Below are positions 1-11,968 of a stretch of DNA of 64,000 bases, in pieces. The stretch spans positions 21,336,268-21,400,267 of the forward strand of contig OU342639.1 of NCBI GenBank assembly GCA_910589415.1. Direction: 5' to 3'. The stretch comes from Malachius bipustulatus (taxonomy: Eukaryota; Arthropoda; Insecta; Coleoptera; Melyridae). Made by a program: the position numbers and the translations under genes. The notes under the pieces are model-generated. The model saw only the letters and a program-made list of their open reading frames with translations, did not search any database and had not been told where the DNA came from. The number at the start of each line of letters is the position of its first letter. Positions within the stretch are counted from its first letter, which is position 1.

Positions 1-18
1 ATATAATGCGAGGGGGTG

Positions 19-53
19 TTCGCTCGATGAATTCGCTCGATGTTCGCTCGATG
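19..53. repeat. three perfect copies of an 11-mer TTCGCTCGATG
   Basis: TTCGCTCGATG occurs at 19-29, 32-42 and 43-53, the last two directly abutting. The array sits at the window edge and may continue upstream. No function is evident. Confidence 0.85.
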
Positions 54-77
54 TACCATTATTCCACATACTAAATT

Positions 78-445
78 ATTTCCATTATTTTCACTTTATT
101 TTTGTTATTTCTACGTTATTTCCACTGTTTCTATTTTTTTACTATTTATACTATATTTATACTATTTCCAAATAATTTACACTATTTTCGCATAACAACC
201 CCGAGGGAGAGCCCACTTAATGAAAAAATGTGCAGTTATTTTCACATATCAAGCTATTTACACTCTTCTTTCACTATTTCCACATGCACATAACAGAATT
301 ACTTCCATTATTTCCAATTCATTTATACTATTTTCAATTTATTTCCATTATTTTCTCATTATTTATTTTCACCTTTTGTCACTATTTCCATATTATTTTC
401 ACTACTTCCACTTTTTTTCAGTAATTTCCAGTTATTATCCACTAC
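78..445. repeat. degenerate TTATTTCCAC-type tandem tract, G-poor on the plus strand
   Basis: The stretch is a run of variants of a 9-11 bp phrase (TTATTTCCA, CTATTTTCAC, TTATTTTCAC), with almost no G on the plus strand for long spans. Open frames inside it (for example 102-293 and 220-450) give Phe/Tyr/Ser/Ile-rich peptides that simply translate the repeat, so I do not treat them as genes. It is probably a diverged minisatellite. Confidence 0.7.
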
Positions 446-539
446 AGTGACAGTGTACATTAGTGTACAATTATTATTTCCAACAGTGAATAACACATCC
501 TCGCCCTAAGGTTCTGTTTTCGAAAAATCAAGAAAATTT

Positions 540-835
540 TGAGAAAAATGTTTTGAATGTGATAGTTTTCTGGTTTTCTTATTTTTTTTTATACAGAACG
601 ACGCAAGAAAACAATTTGTCATGCATAAGAAAAATAAAAGTTGACTATGAAACCCTGTAGGATCTCGTTTGCATTGGAATTTTTTGAAATGTCAAATGGT
701 TAGCCCGGCCTTCCCAACTTATCTAATTCCACAAAAAAATAATAAATTTAATTTCAATAATGAAAAAAATAGAGATTCTTAATTAGCATAATAATAGTCA
801 ACTTTTCTCCAATTTACCCGGCTCTGTATCTCTGC
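540..835. repeat. eroded fragment of the 15218-16220 foldback family
   Basis: Around 590-760 the phrases match the right arm of the foldback at 15218-16220 in the same order: a GAACGAC block, AAAAGTTGACTATGAAA, GGATCTCG, then TTTTTGAAATGTCAAATGG. The terminal CAGGGTG motifs are gone. An old, broken copy is the simplest reading. Confidence 0.6.
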
Positions 836-2960
836 TAGGTCCCAAGACCCCAAGAGCGAGAGAGATAAAAAAAACAAAAGCGTTCTACATGTGTTTGATT
901 AAAAAAAATGCTTTAAAATTCCGAGTTTATCCGTAGTATATTAACAGTTTTATAAATGAAACCTTATCATATTTTGAGCTCGGTGGTCATAAAAATACAT
1001 AAAGTGCTGAACAATTCCTTAAAAAAAATATTTACATACTGCCTCCACAGGCATGAAACTCAATGATGATTTTACAAGCAAAATCCAATGTAATATTTAT
1101 GATAATATTGTTTATAATACAAATTGAGCCATCCCTATAATACCAACACATGAAAGCATAAAGAAAAATACTTAGCTATTCTTTCAGCCTGAAATATAGT
1201 CCTTGTTCATGGTATAATTCCAGAAAAATTTCAAGTCTTTCTTAAAAATTCACCATTAAAAAACAAAATAAAGGAGTGCAGATACATAATTATATAAAGC
1301 CATAAAATATTCCATAAAAAACAACTTTTCATTTCTATACCGCATAAAACTGTCCAAATGTTTGCTATATGGAAAGTTAACTAATTTATTGATTTTTTAA
1401 ATATACCTACGTAAAATATATTCGAACTTCAAAGTTCAGTTAATAGAAAATCTTTTCAAAAAATCTTTTCAAAGCCCTCGAGAAATGTTTGGAAAAATTT
1501 TTACTGCTTGCTGTCTTGTTTTAGTCTATAGGTATATGAGTAATATATAATTTTTTGTATATATCTAATGTCAACTATTTTCCTCAACAATTTCCAGATG
1601 TTGCTTACTAACCGAGAAAATCAATTTAAAAAAATATTTGCCTTATTTATAATTTTATATCGAGTCACAACTTAACAAGAAAACAAATAAAAGTCCTCGC
1701 ATACTAAATGAACTATACTTTTTTCAATCCTCAAAACTAAAGACATTAATTATTATCTGAAACGTCTAGTTCTCGGCCCGTATAGCTTGAAACCATAATT
1801 TATATGTATGAGAAAGAGAATTTTTGAGCCGGTACCCATACAGTGTAGTTCACGTTCCCAAATGACAGCACTGTTACGCCACTGGCTAATATTATCCTTC
1901 CCCACACCCCCCGCGCGATTTCGATGACCAGGTGCGAGCCATATTGTATAATAAGGCGGACATTAAATTATTTCCCAAACTGGAACAGCCATCGTCGCCA
2001 TAAAACTGTAGGGCCGTACCTGAAGATTTTACGTCGGGAAAAGGTAAGTGATCATCATGATAACGGAAATATGTGCTTAAAAATAAAATAAAAATATTTA
2101 TTTATGTATTATGGTATCTAAAATAAAATAGCCTTCAAGATTAGTTATTATATCAATTTGACCAATTTTACGCCAAGAGGTGGATTCCTTGTTTTCACAG
2201 TCAAAGAAGGAGCCTACACCTTCCGGTGAAATAATGCTAAATCTGCTAAAAGCAGGGCCGGCGGAAGTCCTGTTGTAGGTATGGAGTAGTCACCACCCGG
2301 AATTCAGGCGGGTGATGGGGAATTCCCCGTGCGAAAAATTGTTCCCTCTTTCCTTTGTCAGCAGTAAACTCCGTGAAAATTCATGAACCAAGATCCAGAA
2401 TCGAGTGTTTCTTTTTTTTTTCATCTAAAAAAAGCGGTTGAGTTTCACTTTTTGTTTGGGGAAAAAAATTGGAAAAAAGTGAAGATCCAATTCAAGAGTT
2501 GAAAATTGACGAACCAAGTATTCGGCGGCAGCGGAATATCCCTAAGGGCTTCGATTCGAATAGTGACGCAAATCATCAATTCCAAACTTGTAAAGTTTTT
2601 TCCGAAAAAGGTATTTTGAAATTCTAGATCATATCTTGTATTCTCTACCAAGATCTGAGTGATAATTTTTTCAAAAGTAATTTAGTGCTATACAAATTTC
2701 GCCTGCGGCATATATGTGGGGGCGACGAATAATAGTCAAGTGACCTATTATTATATTAAAGAAAAGTGTAAATTTGGCACTGGTGCTTGGTCTAAGTACC
2801 TAGTAGATTTTACATGTATAGGTATTTTATTTAGAAATTTATATAGTGGTAAAACCATATGCCTGGTTAACAGAGGAGTTTGTATAGTAATAAATTATAA
2901 ATTATTAAATTGGGAGAGCTAATAATTAATAAAAGAAGAATTAATAAAATGGTAATTGTA
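836..2960. other. AT-rich intergenic or intronic DNA, no gene recognised
   Basis: No open frame in this stretch looks coding; the 68-residue frames at 2445-2651 (minus) and 2716-2922 (plus) match nothing I recognise. The only gene-like signal is a consensus splice donor (GAAAAG|GTAAGT, intron would begin at 2044) at the end of a moderately GC-rich patch at 1850-2043. Alone it is weak evidence for an exon. Confidence 0.4.
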
Positions 2961-3450
2961 TACATCAGCGGCTCCTAAGTTTCATCAATTTTTTCGGGAC
3001 CGAGGAGCGAAATAGGGGTGCTGGGTGGGTAAGAAGCTAAAAACAGCCGTTGCAAACTAATATTAAGGTCACAACTAAGGCCTCTTTGACACTACGGTGG
3101 AATTTCCATTTTTTTCTTCACTTTCAGGGCAAGGAAAATCTTCGAGAATAACGGTATCACGATTTTTATTTTCAAATTTGCATTTATATTCCAAAAATCG
3201 TAACATCAAATTGTGTGTTCTGGTCACGATATGAGAAACCGGTTATATTGGGAGTCCGCGTCTGTATACGTTTGGGAGCGGTTCCTGTCAGGACCGTACT
3301 TTCGTTGCACTCCCAAAATCAATTTTTAAAGTCATTTTGTGGCCTTCCCTTTTATTTGCAAAGCTAATGAATACCTTCCTGGTGTTACTATAGGTATGTT
3401 CTCCACCCCTATATAGGTGTCATAGTGAAACTGTAGGAGCCGCGGATGTA
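2961..3450 (+). mobile_element. short non-autonomous DNA transposon with TACATCNGCGGCTCCTA ends, copy 1
   Basis: The element starts TACATCAGCGGCTCCTA and ends TAGGAGCCGCGGATGTA, a 17-bp terminal inverted repeat with one mismatch. Both ends include TA, which fits a TA target duplication. The first ~240 bp and last ~90 bp match copy 2 (5867-6431), which lies in the opposite orientation; the middle has diverged strongly. At 490 bp it has no room for a transposase, so it is MITE-like. The superfamily is not settled by the ends alone. Confidence 0.8.
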
Positions 3451-5866
3451 TATAATGACCAATAAAATTAATAATCTGATGGAAGAAAAAAAAATCTGGA
3501 GAGAAAATCCTCGGCTCACAGACTCTCGAAATTTATAAAAACCGTCTAAGTATTTTTAATCACAACAAGCAGAGAGAGTGTATATAAAAGCTGAGGGTGT
3601 GGGGTAAAAACTACACCAACTTTTTTGTATTTGTTCAATTTTGATGTGAAATTATGGAATATTGAAGCTTTCTGTGTAAAAAAGTCACTCTTGTTCATTT
3701 CAAAAAATCCATTTCAAAGATTCCAGAGATTTAATTATTATCAGATTCACGTTATCAAGATGCAGTCGCTATTAAATTAGATAATATCTTAGATCATTAT
3801 CAATCCATTATCATCCAAGTTATATTAATCATTGTTTTTGTTATTAATAAAGCTATTAGTGAAACCTTCAATTTAAGTAGTAAATTCCTACAAAATTTCA
3901 TTTATCACCCTGTGGCGATCCTGACTTAAATACAAGAACCAGATCACAAGTTTATCCCAGTACCAAACATGCCAGTAGTGGCAGTCCTTATCAGTTTAGC
4001 ACATGACCAGGATGACAAGTTTATTACAACAGGACAAGATCCTAACAATCTTTCTAATGAAATTTGCTTTAAAATTTACCCTGTCATTTGTTCTATTGCA
4101 TGTATCTATCGAAGAAGTGCTTCTAAGGAAAGCTTCACTCACAGTAATTTGCCTCGAACTTTACTCTTTTTCGCTTCTACATACCTATAATATCCAAAGA
4201 AAAGCTATTCGACTTGCTTAATAGGTACAAGATTTTTAGCCAGGCATCGCCGTGCCTTGGTCATCGTCGCTTGGTGCATGGGTTATCCCTGGTGATTTCG
4301 ATAAGGGCAATAATTTTGTGGACTTTAATGCATCTAAAATTATTTTTACATCTAAAAAATGGAGGCAATAAAGCTCAAAATGCCATCCTCACTTTCTCGG
4401 CATTTTTATGGTATGGGTTCGCTTTTATGGTTTGGTTATTTTGAGAGTACGGTCCTGTACATTTAGCGCGGCGGCGTCTCTAATTTTACCGGCCCTATAA
4501 GATATGGTTATTTGATTCGAGATAATCTTTTACCTTTATTTTGACCATCTTTGAGTTACTAGCACGATATAAATATAACGTTAAAAATTTATTTGAACAG
4601 AATGATACACAACTTATTTTCCAAAGTATATATCTGGGCAATGTTTTGTCTTTTTCTATTGTCCACGACTCTGTTGTTATAATGTTGAAGTTGGTTTCAA
4701 ATGATGGAGCATCGATATCGGTATTTTAATTTATTGTCAACTCTTCGAGAGAAGCGGGTTTTTTATTTAGATTACGTCGGTTATACTTTATGAATTATGA
4801 ACGTACGGCGTGTAATTCTGAAATAGGCTCCACTGTAAGCCTATAATTAGGATCGGGATTTAAGCAATTAATTGTTACAGATGAGGTTCCATAGTTGTTA
4901 ATTAAGGACAACGACAGGTAAAAAAAAACGGACATAAAAACCAATCAGTTTGTTGTTTGGATTTAGGAGATCTCGAAAAGCAACATGTTCCATTATATTA
5001 TATTACGTTGAGCACGTAGGTGCGGTTTATTTATTTTATTTTTTTCAAGAAATAAAAAAACGTCCTAATTAAAATTACATTTATATTGTAATTTGGATTT
5101 AGAATAATTTTACTCGGGTCATGCGTTTCATATATTAACCTTTCTGACCAACTTACCATTGATCCCATGATCAAAACCATAGTACCTAAGTACCTAGTAG
5201 ATATAGATCTAGATATAAACAAAGTGTTGGAAATAATTATTATTACTCGCTCTGTTCTAGTATTTTAAATTAATTCATGTATATCGAATTGAAACGTAAA
5301 GGTTATACAGAGCTCGTATTTAAATAAAGATTTAATGATTCATAAATCAAGACCTGGTTACACGAACATAAATCTGTTTCATTCAATAGCACAAAGGTTC
5401 ATTCATTCGTTGCTTGTTTGCAATGGGCAGAAGTTAACAAAAATGCGACAGAACTAAATATATTGTTGACTTCTGTCATGGTTCGAAGATGATACAATGT
5501 CACGTACCAGGCTGATATATTACGTAACATCTTAGAACTAAGTTAGGTACCTATACATATTAAAATTTTTTGAAAATTAGTTGTGTCTTCCGCTCCCACA
5601 GCCACTTTTAGATCTACTGTTACCAAATTGACAAAATAAAATTATTCTAAAATCAAAAAATCACTGTTCTCACTAAAAATATGGGAGACAAGAAGACCAA
5701 ATTATACAAGGATATCATCATTAATACCTTATACCCTATACCACATTATACTTCAACAGAGATGTAAATAAACCTTTCAGTTATACCTTTTTAAATTCTT
5801 GTCCTGCACTTTGGTTGTTGCATTTTGGTGTTCTATTATTCCTTAATTACCTTAAGGGTCATTATT
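3451..5866. other. AT-rich DNA, no gene recognised
   Basis: Short overlapping open frames at 3969-4444 have no recognisable motif and no gene-like context. A GC-rich scrap near 4440-4500 (GCGCGGCGGCG, then ACCGGCCC) may be the end of an unidentified transposon, but no partner end was found. The remainder shows only scattered TAGGTA/TACCTA motifs. Confidence 0.4.
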
Positions 5867-6431
5867 TACATCTGCGGCTCCTACAGTTTCACTATGGCAC
5901 CTATATAGGGGTGGAGAACATATACCTATAGTAACACCAGGAAGGTATTCATTTGCTGGGGAAATGAAAGATAAGCGAACAAAACGGCATCAAAAGAAGG
6001 TCTTCCTGAGTGCGGGCCTGTTTAGAACAGTGAATATCATAATAAACATGCAAGGTCAGAGTGTCGAGAGGACGGCGGAAACCGCGGAAACTTGTAAACA
6101 ACACCAGAGCCGGTCTGGTAACAGACGCAACATACGCGGCATGGAAACGTAATCGGAATATAATAGCGAGCGATGTCGCGTATTTTTGGAGTATAAATGC
6201 AAAATAAATGCAAATTTGAAAATAAAAAGCGTGCTACCGTTATTCTCGAAGATATTCCTTGCCCTGAAAGTGAAAAAAAAAAATAGAAATTCGACCGTAG
6301 TGCCAAAGAGGCCTTAGTGGTGACCTTGATATTAGTTTGCCCTGGCTGTTTTTAGCTTCTTACCCACCCAGCACCCCTATTTCGCTCCTCGGTCCCGAAA
6401 AAATTGATGAAACTTAGGAGCCGCGGATGTA
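5867..6431 (-). mobile_element. short DNA transposon with TACATCNGCGGCTCCTA ends, copy 2 (opposite orientation)
   Basis: The element starts TACATCTGCGGCTCCTA and ends TAGGAGCCGCGGATGTA. It is in reverse orientation to copy 1 at 2961-3450: its right ~250 bp are the reverse complement of the left part of copy 1, and its left ~95 bp match copy 1's right end. Its middle (about 5970-6170) is longer and largely different from copy 1's middle. Open frames at 5964-6152 (plus) and 6037-6306 (minus) lie inside and are not considered genes. Confidence 0.8.
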
Positions 6432-6704
6432 AACAATTACCAAATTAAGTGACTCTCGCTTCAATCTAACATTGCTGTGATTTTTTCTCTTTGAGCACTC
6501 CCAACTTTTTGAGTAAGCGATATAGGTAACTACGAAAAACACTCAACACTCGTATACAGGCCAGTGGAGGAAGTCCCGGTACCCTCCAATACATACCATT
6601 TAAATTTTGAGTTTTGAAAAAAATTTAAAAACAGGTCAATTTTATAATTTACTTTATCTTACAATAGATGCGTGCTCAGTAATGACGACATTGTCAATTT
6701 TTTA

Positions 6705-6987
6705 AATAGGACACTTTTTATATTATTGTATTTTTAGATTTCCTGTAAAAATGCAATTATTAAAATGTTTTTTACAGATGCATTTTGAATTCAGTAGGTT
6801 GTACCTAAGTTATAAACAAATGAAAAACGCTATTTTCAATTTTCAAAGTTGTTAACGTTAAAAACGGCTCAAGATATTGGAAAACGGCTTGGCATGCTTC
6901 TATTTTAACTTTTTATGTACTTTCGTATGACATGGATGAAATATTATACAGGGTGATGAAAAATCTGACAATTTTCATCACCCTGTA
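6705..6987. mobile_element. half-element of the CAGGGTG foldback group ending in a 41-bp hairpin
   Basis: Positions 6740-6930 carry the shared inner module of this group (GTTATAAACAAATGAAAA, AAAACGGCTCAAGATATTGG, CTATTTTAACTTTTTATGTAC). It closes with a compact palindrome at 6947-6987, TACAGGGTGATGAAAA facing TTTTCATCACCCTGTA across about 9 bp. Compare 7785-8110, 21280-21560, 22190-22560 and 40000-40190. Confidence 0.65.
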
Positions 6988-7115
6988 TGTTATATAAGAT
7001 TTTCAAATACACTGTAAGATACCAAATGAAAAGCTAAGATGGGAAACTAAACGAAAATACGCGAGCAATAAAATTTAAACTTTGCAATTTTTTTAATAGC
7101 CATTTTCTGAAAACT

Positions 7116-8772
7116 AAACTACTCAACAAATGAAACGTTACATGACCAAATTTGCCCTAACTTTGGCACTGATAAAATTTGGATTGTTTCGAGCAATTCA
7201 ATTTTTGTTTCGAGGGTTCACTAGTTCAATCCCTTGTTTATCAGTCCGTATGTTTGCAAGAACTTGGTACTTCACATGCACAAAGTTTATATAGGGTGGT
7301 AAATAAAACAGTTCAAAATCTCAGAAAGTTCAGCTTGCTCCCATTTGATCAAAGATTTTTCTTTTTGAATTTCAACACAAAGATCATGAAGATGGACCTC
7401 ATATCTCGAAATGGTTTTCGAATTTTCCGATTATTTCTTTTATTTACACGGTGATCTCAAAATAACTACTTTTTGGTGTGGCAATGATAACTTTGTTGCC
7501 CGTGACTCGATTTTCAAAATGTAGGGCCCATTTTAAAGCTAAAGCTTCAAGCAAGAACACGCAAGATTTACAATCGCCTAAGGACAAAAATTGAAAATAC
7601 AGGGTTGTATTAAAACTAACCCAAACCTGAATGGCTTCCGAAATCTGGTATTAAGGAAAATTTTAAATAAAGTCAAGTTGCTTTCAAACAAACCATTCAT
7701 TCTGAATACTTCAAGATGTTCTTCGCTTGCATGAGTTAAGAATTGTTGACATAAGAACAAAATTACAACTTCGTGTTTTCGAAGTGAAAATCGTCATTTT
7801 TCAAGTTCAAGGCCCTGTACAACGAAAACGGCTGAAGATAGAGAAAAACAGCTTACATGTCCCTATTTTAACTTTTCATGTACTATCCCATGATGTAGAT
7901 AAAATGTTTATACAGGGTGATAAAAAATTTGAAAAATTCTGAGATTTCTCCACGCGTCGCCAAATAAAAAAATCAAAGAAAGTACAAATGTTTCTATACC
8001 ATAGAATAGTACATGAAAAAGTAAAATATGGACATGTAAGCCGTTTTTCTCTATCTTCAGCCGTTTTCGTTGTACAGGGCCTTGAACTTGAAAAATGACG
8101 ATTTTCACTTCGAAAACACGAAGTTGTAATTTTGTTCTTATGTCAACAATTCTTAACTCATGCAAGCGAAGAACATCTTGAAGTATTCAGAATGAATGGT
8201 TTGTTTGAAAGCAACTTGACTTTATTTAAAATTTTCCTTAATACCAGATTTCGGAAGCCATTCAGGTTTGGGTTAGTTTTAATACAACCCTGTATTTTCA
8301 ATTTTTGTCCTTAGGCGATTATCGATCTTGCGTGTTCTTGCTTGAAGCTTTAGCTTTAAAATGAGCCCTACATTTTGAAAATCGAGTCACGGGTAACAAA
8401 GTTATCATTGCCACACCAAAAAGTAGTTATTTTGAGATCACCCTGTAAATAAAAGAAATAATCGGAAAATTCGAAAACCGTTTCGAGATATGAGGTCCAT
8501 CTTCATGATCTTTGTGTTGAAATTTAAAAAGAAAAATCTTTGATCAAATGGGAGCAAGCTGAACTTTCTGAGATTTTGAACTGTTTTATTTACCACCCTA
8601 TATAAACTTTGTGTGAAGTACCAAGTTCTTGCAAACATACGGACTGATAAACAAGGGATTGAACTAGTGAACCCTCGAAACAAAAATTGAATTGCTCGAA
8701 ACAATCCAAATTTTATCAGTGCCAAAGTTAGGGCAAATTTGGTCATGTAACGTTTCATTTGTTGAGCAGTTT
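7116..8772. mobile_element. 1.66-kb foldback element with arms of about 775 bp
   Basis: The left arm 7116-7892 is the reverse complement of the right arm 8000-8772 with few differences, around a 107-bp loop (7893-7999). Each arm contains several CAGGGTG-like phrases (near 7295, 7448, 7601 and 7813, and their mirrors), and the loop holds a TACAGGGTGAT. Because the arms mirror each other, the same peptides can be read from both: for example 7578-7760 on the minus strand and 8132-8314 on the plus strand translate identically. That is a symmetry artefact, not a gene pair. No transposase is encoded. The outermost ends lack a clean CAGGGTG terminus, so exact borders are uncertain. Confidence 0.85.
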
Positions 8773-8889
8773 ATATAAAATAAGACTTTTTAGAAAATTA
8801 GTTAAGCATTCTTTTTTATAATAAAAAAATCAGATTACTTGAAAGGTTATACCTAACGAGTTATTAGGTACCTATATATAAGGTTTTGA

Positions 8890-9730
8890 TGGGACGCGGC
8901 ACTTTCTCAGAACTTTCTCAGAAGTTTTTTTTTTCGTAGTTTTGTGATTCCTTCACCATTATAGTTCCTGAAGAAAAATTTAAGATCGAAGTTTTTCGGA
9001 TGAAATTTTCCTGGAAAGCGCGCCGCTAAGCTTGCGAATATGCCTTGGAAGTGTTATTTACTCAACAGCACCCTTGATTTCCAGCTCTCCAAAGGACCAA
9101 ACTCTGCAATAGAAGTCAAATAGAAACGGGTGCTGTCCTTTTCCCTTCCTTATTCGCACCTACGAGACCGCCAGGTTAGCGTTAAGACGCTGCAAGTTCT
9201 TAGTTCTGAGAACCATATATACCTGTTTAAAACTTTACGCCGCTATATTAGGTTCATTTTTGCAGAACTATTAAAGATTACCATCAAAAACTCCAGAACT
9301 CACATTGTATTTGATTTTTTAAATATTTCAACCATCATTTTTACTTGAGGCATGTGTTACTGTGACATTTAATGTAACGGAACTTAGTTACTCGTGGTAG
9401 CCTCGGCGCTGCTTTCATGAAAACAGTTTTTGCGATATTGGATTTATTTTTGCAGAACTATTTTAAATTTGTATCAGGAACTCCAGAACTATTCGTCTAG
9501 AACCGAAATAGCACCCGGGAACTGTTGCACTCTCAATTTGGGGTGCGGCGCGAAGTTGGCACCCCTTTTTTGTTTAAAAAATAATAATAATATTTGGGCT
9601 TGAGAAGTATTGCTGCACCCCTCTCAGAACTATAGAACTATGCTAAAAGAACAAAGAACTCATGTCAAAATTTGGGGTGCTCGACTTTGGGGTGCCAACT
9701 TTACACGGGTTTGTTGTGGAACTATTAACC
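8890..9730. repeat. unclassified repeat-rich block with AGAACT phrases and GGGGTGCCAACTT inverted motifs
   Basis: A direct repeat of roughly 60 bp occurs at 9239-9299 and 9432-9490; both copies run TTTTTGCAGAACTATT ... AACTCCAGAACT. AAGTTGGCACCCC (9553-9565) is the exact inverse of GGGGTGCCAACTT (9690-9702). AGAACT is scattered through the block. This suggests a decayed mobile element, but I cannot define its ends or class. Confidence 0.5.
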
Positions 9731-10019
9731 ATTGCTTTTGGACGAAAGTGGTGGTGATAAAGTGATAGCATTAGCGAATCTGGTTGGTACTGGTTCTGAC
9801 GGCTTTATTGAGATCTTAGAGTAGTAAGTATATAAGCCTTTACCAGATTCGATTGTTATATTGTTTCTGTTTTAAACTGGTTGTGATTTTTTGAAATTAG
9901 GCATCGCGATACAATTGAAAATTTATCTATGTATCAAAGAACACGTGGTTAGTTTTATTTGATTGTTTTATTTTTACTGATTTATTCATTAAAGAAAAAA
10001 GAAAACTTAACCTACATTT

Positions 10020-11110
10020 AGGTCACACCCTGGCTAAATTAACTACTCCGCACGTCTTCTTTTTTTTTAAACAAGTTATAAAAATGAAATTTCGGTTTGA
10101 GAACTTCGAAGATGAAGACATAGCTGTCGTCAGATTCGGTAGGTGATAGGCGCAGCCCAGAGGACTGCCGTGGTAACTCCCGTGCCGAGGCTGTTTTACA
10201 TGTGGAGGCAATCGGGCATTGTTTGTTGTTGATAGTGCGTGCCAAAACGCCGTATCGCAGGGCGACACATATTGGACTGATGTTGAGAAAACAAACGCCC
10301 GTTTGATTAGCAATAGGTTCTCTCGTAATATAATGTAATCTTTCACGCTAGTCATGCTCAGGACAAAGCTGTTGTCTATCAAAGAGCCTTGCACGCTATG
10401 CCACACCGACACCGTACATGCTGTATTATACCAGTGGATCCAAACGTACTTCCCTTTGATTTATAATCGCGAAATCGGTTCGTTTCGTTGCTGTTGTATC
10501 GACAGCTTTATGGGTTTCGAGTTTTTATTGTTTTTTTTTCCTCTGCATATTTCGGGCGTGCAATATCAAAACATCATAACAAAAATCAGAATTATTTGCG
10601 TATGTACCTGAAATATTACGGTAGAAAAAGTAATTTCAAACATTCAAACACAAAAAGGAGTTTTGTGGAATTCTCGATTGAGTAGGTATAAGGACTGCTG
10701 CTTTTTACTTTCCATAGCCGCTTGGAATCTCGAATGTTGTATTATTGTCTCGACTCCAACGAGTTCTCTTCCCTTCCCATCTATCGCATGTCGAACCGGA
10801 GAATTACTTAAAAATTGGAATCGTTGTCTTGTCAACATATCACACCGTATGTCGTAGTCGGGTCTCGTTAAGGATCACAATCGTGCAGGATTTACCTCGC
10901 TCCTGTTCAGCTTTTGGCGGAACAATCGACTCTATCGCATTTGTCACGGAAGAGTTTCGTACTAATTGCCCCATTGGACATGTGTCGAACATCGAAACTA
11001 GTCACAGTCACGGACAATGCAACCAGGCGCCCTTTTGTTTGTTTATTGCGGTTTAACAGCTCGCTGAGTTCATTATAACAACACAAGTTATCATTATCAT
11101 TTTTCAACGT
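10020..11110. other. moderately GC-rich unique-looking segment, function unknown
   Basis: This kilobase is less AT-rich than its surroundings and free of the repeats seen on both sides. Overlapping frames on both strands (129 residues at 10023-10412 minus; 103 residues at 10745-11056 plus) have no recognisable domain, and opposing frames of similar length argue against coding. It could be regulatory DNA, a non-coding exon or an old remnant. Confidence 0.35.
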
Positions 11111-11968
11111 GCATGACTCGTCATCTTAGACGCGAAAATAATTCAGTTTTCTTTAAGGTCCTGTTAAATTTCGGTCTGTAGGGTAATTTCTATTCGAAAC
11201 TCTCGTTGACTAAAATTGTTGTCTATACTATAATCCAGTTGATACTGTTGTTTTATTGCAAGAGTCGCGAATACATTGTCCGGGAAATAAGAAAAACTCC
11301 GAGGATGATTCTACTTGAACAGGGCCACCAGTCTTCCTAACATTTTTTTAATACCCAACAATTGCGGCAATGGGATTTTGAAAATGTCTTTGAATCAAAA
11401 TTTTTAGTGAGATGATCTTCTTTAATTTTTGTATCAAATTTTAAGTGAATATTTTCACGAGTTAAAGGGTCGAAACAGTCTCATCGGATTTTTTAATTTT
11501 TCTATAAGAATAAAAAAAATCACGAAATAAATTGTTCTATTATTTGCGTGGCGATAAAATGAGCCACTTTCGAGAAAATGGCTTTGAAAAATCACTTTTC
11601 TCACATTTTCAATACGAGCAAAAGCCTGCTTGGGAAATATTAGCGATAGCGATAATTGACCCGAAAGCGAGTTCAAGTGGAATTTGTTTTGACATAGGTG
11701 ATAGTTTCAAGCAGCTATTCAATAAAAATTCTTAAAGAAATTAAACAAAATAATTTCCCTTAGGTATAGGATCGTTTTTCGAAAAAAAAAGTTCTAGAAA
11801 TTTGTGGCATTAATAATTTATTGTTTCAGTTCAGTAGAATCAACCTATTTGCGTATCATTTCCGAACAACTGTAAATAAGTACATCATATAGGTATTTGA
11901 ACCCACAAAATAGGGGTGATATTTTTTTAGTTTTTTCCCTTGTGGCTTATTCAAAAATGGTAGGTATA
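11111..11968. other. AT-rich DNA, nothing recognised
   Basis: Short opposing frames (11455-11735) show no domain. No inverted repeat or tandem repeat was seen. Confidence 0.35.

Noticed and set aside
2030..2050. Splice donor GAAAAG|GTAAGT as evidence for an exon
   Set aside because: A single consensus donor without an acceptor or coding frame is expected by chance in 64 kb.
7578..8314. Two identical 60-residue predicted proteins on opposite strands
   Set aside because: They are the mirrored arms of one foldback element read from each side; symmetry, not gene duplication.
10023..10412. 129-residue minus-strand frame
   Set aside because: No recognisable domain, low-complexity Ser/Lys stretches, and overlapping frames nearby on both strands.
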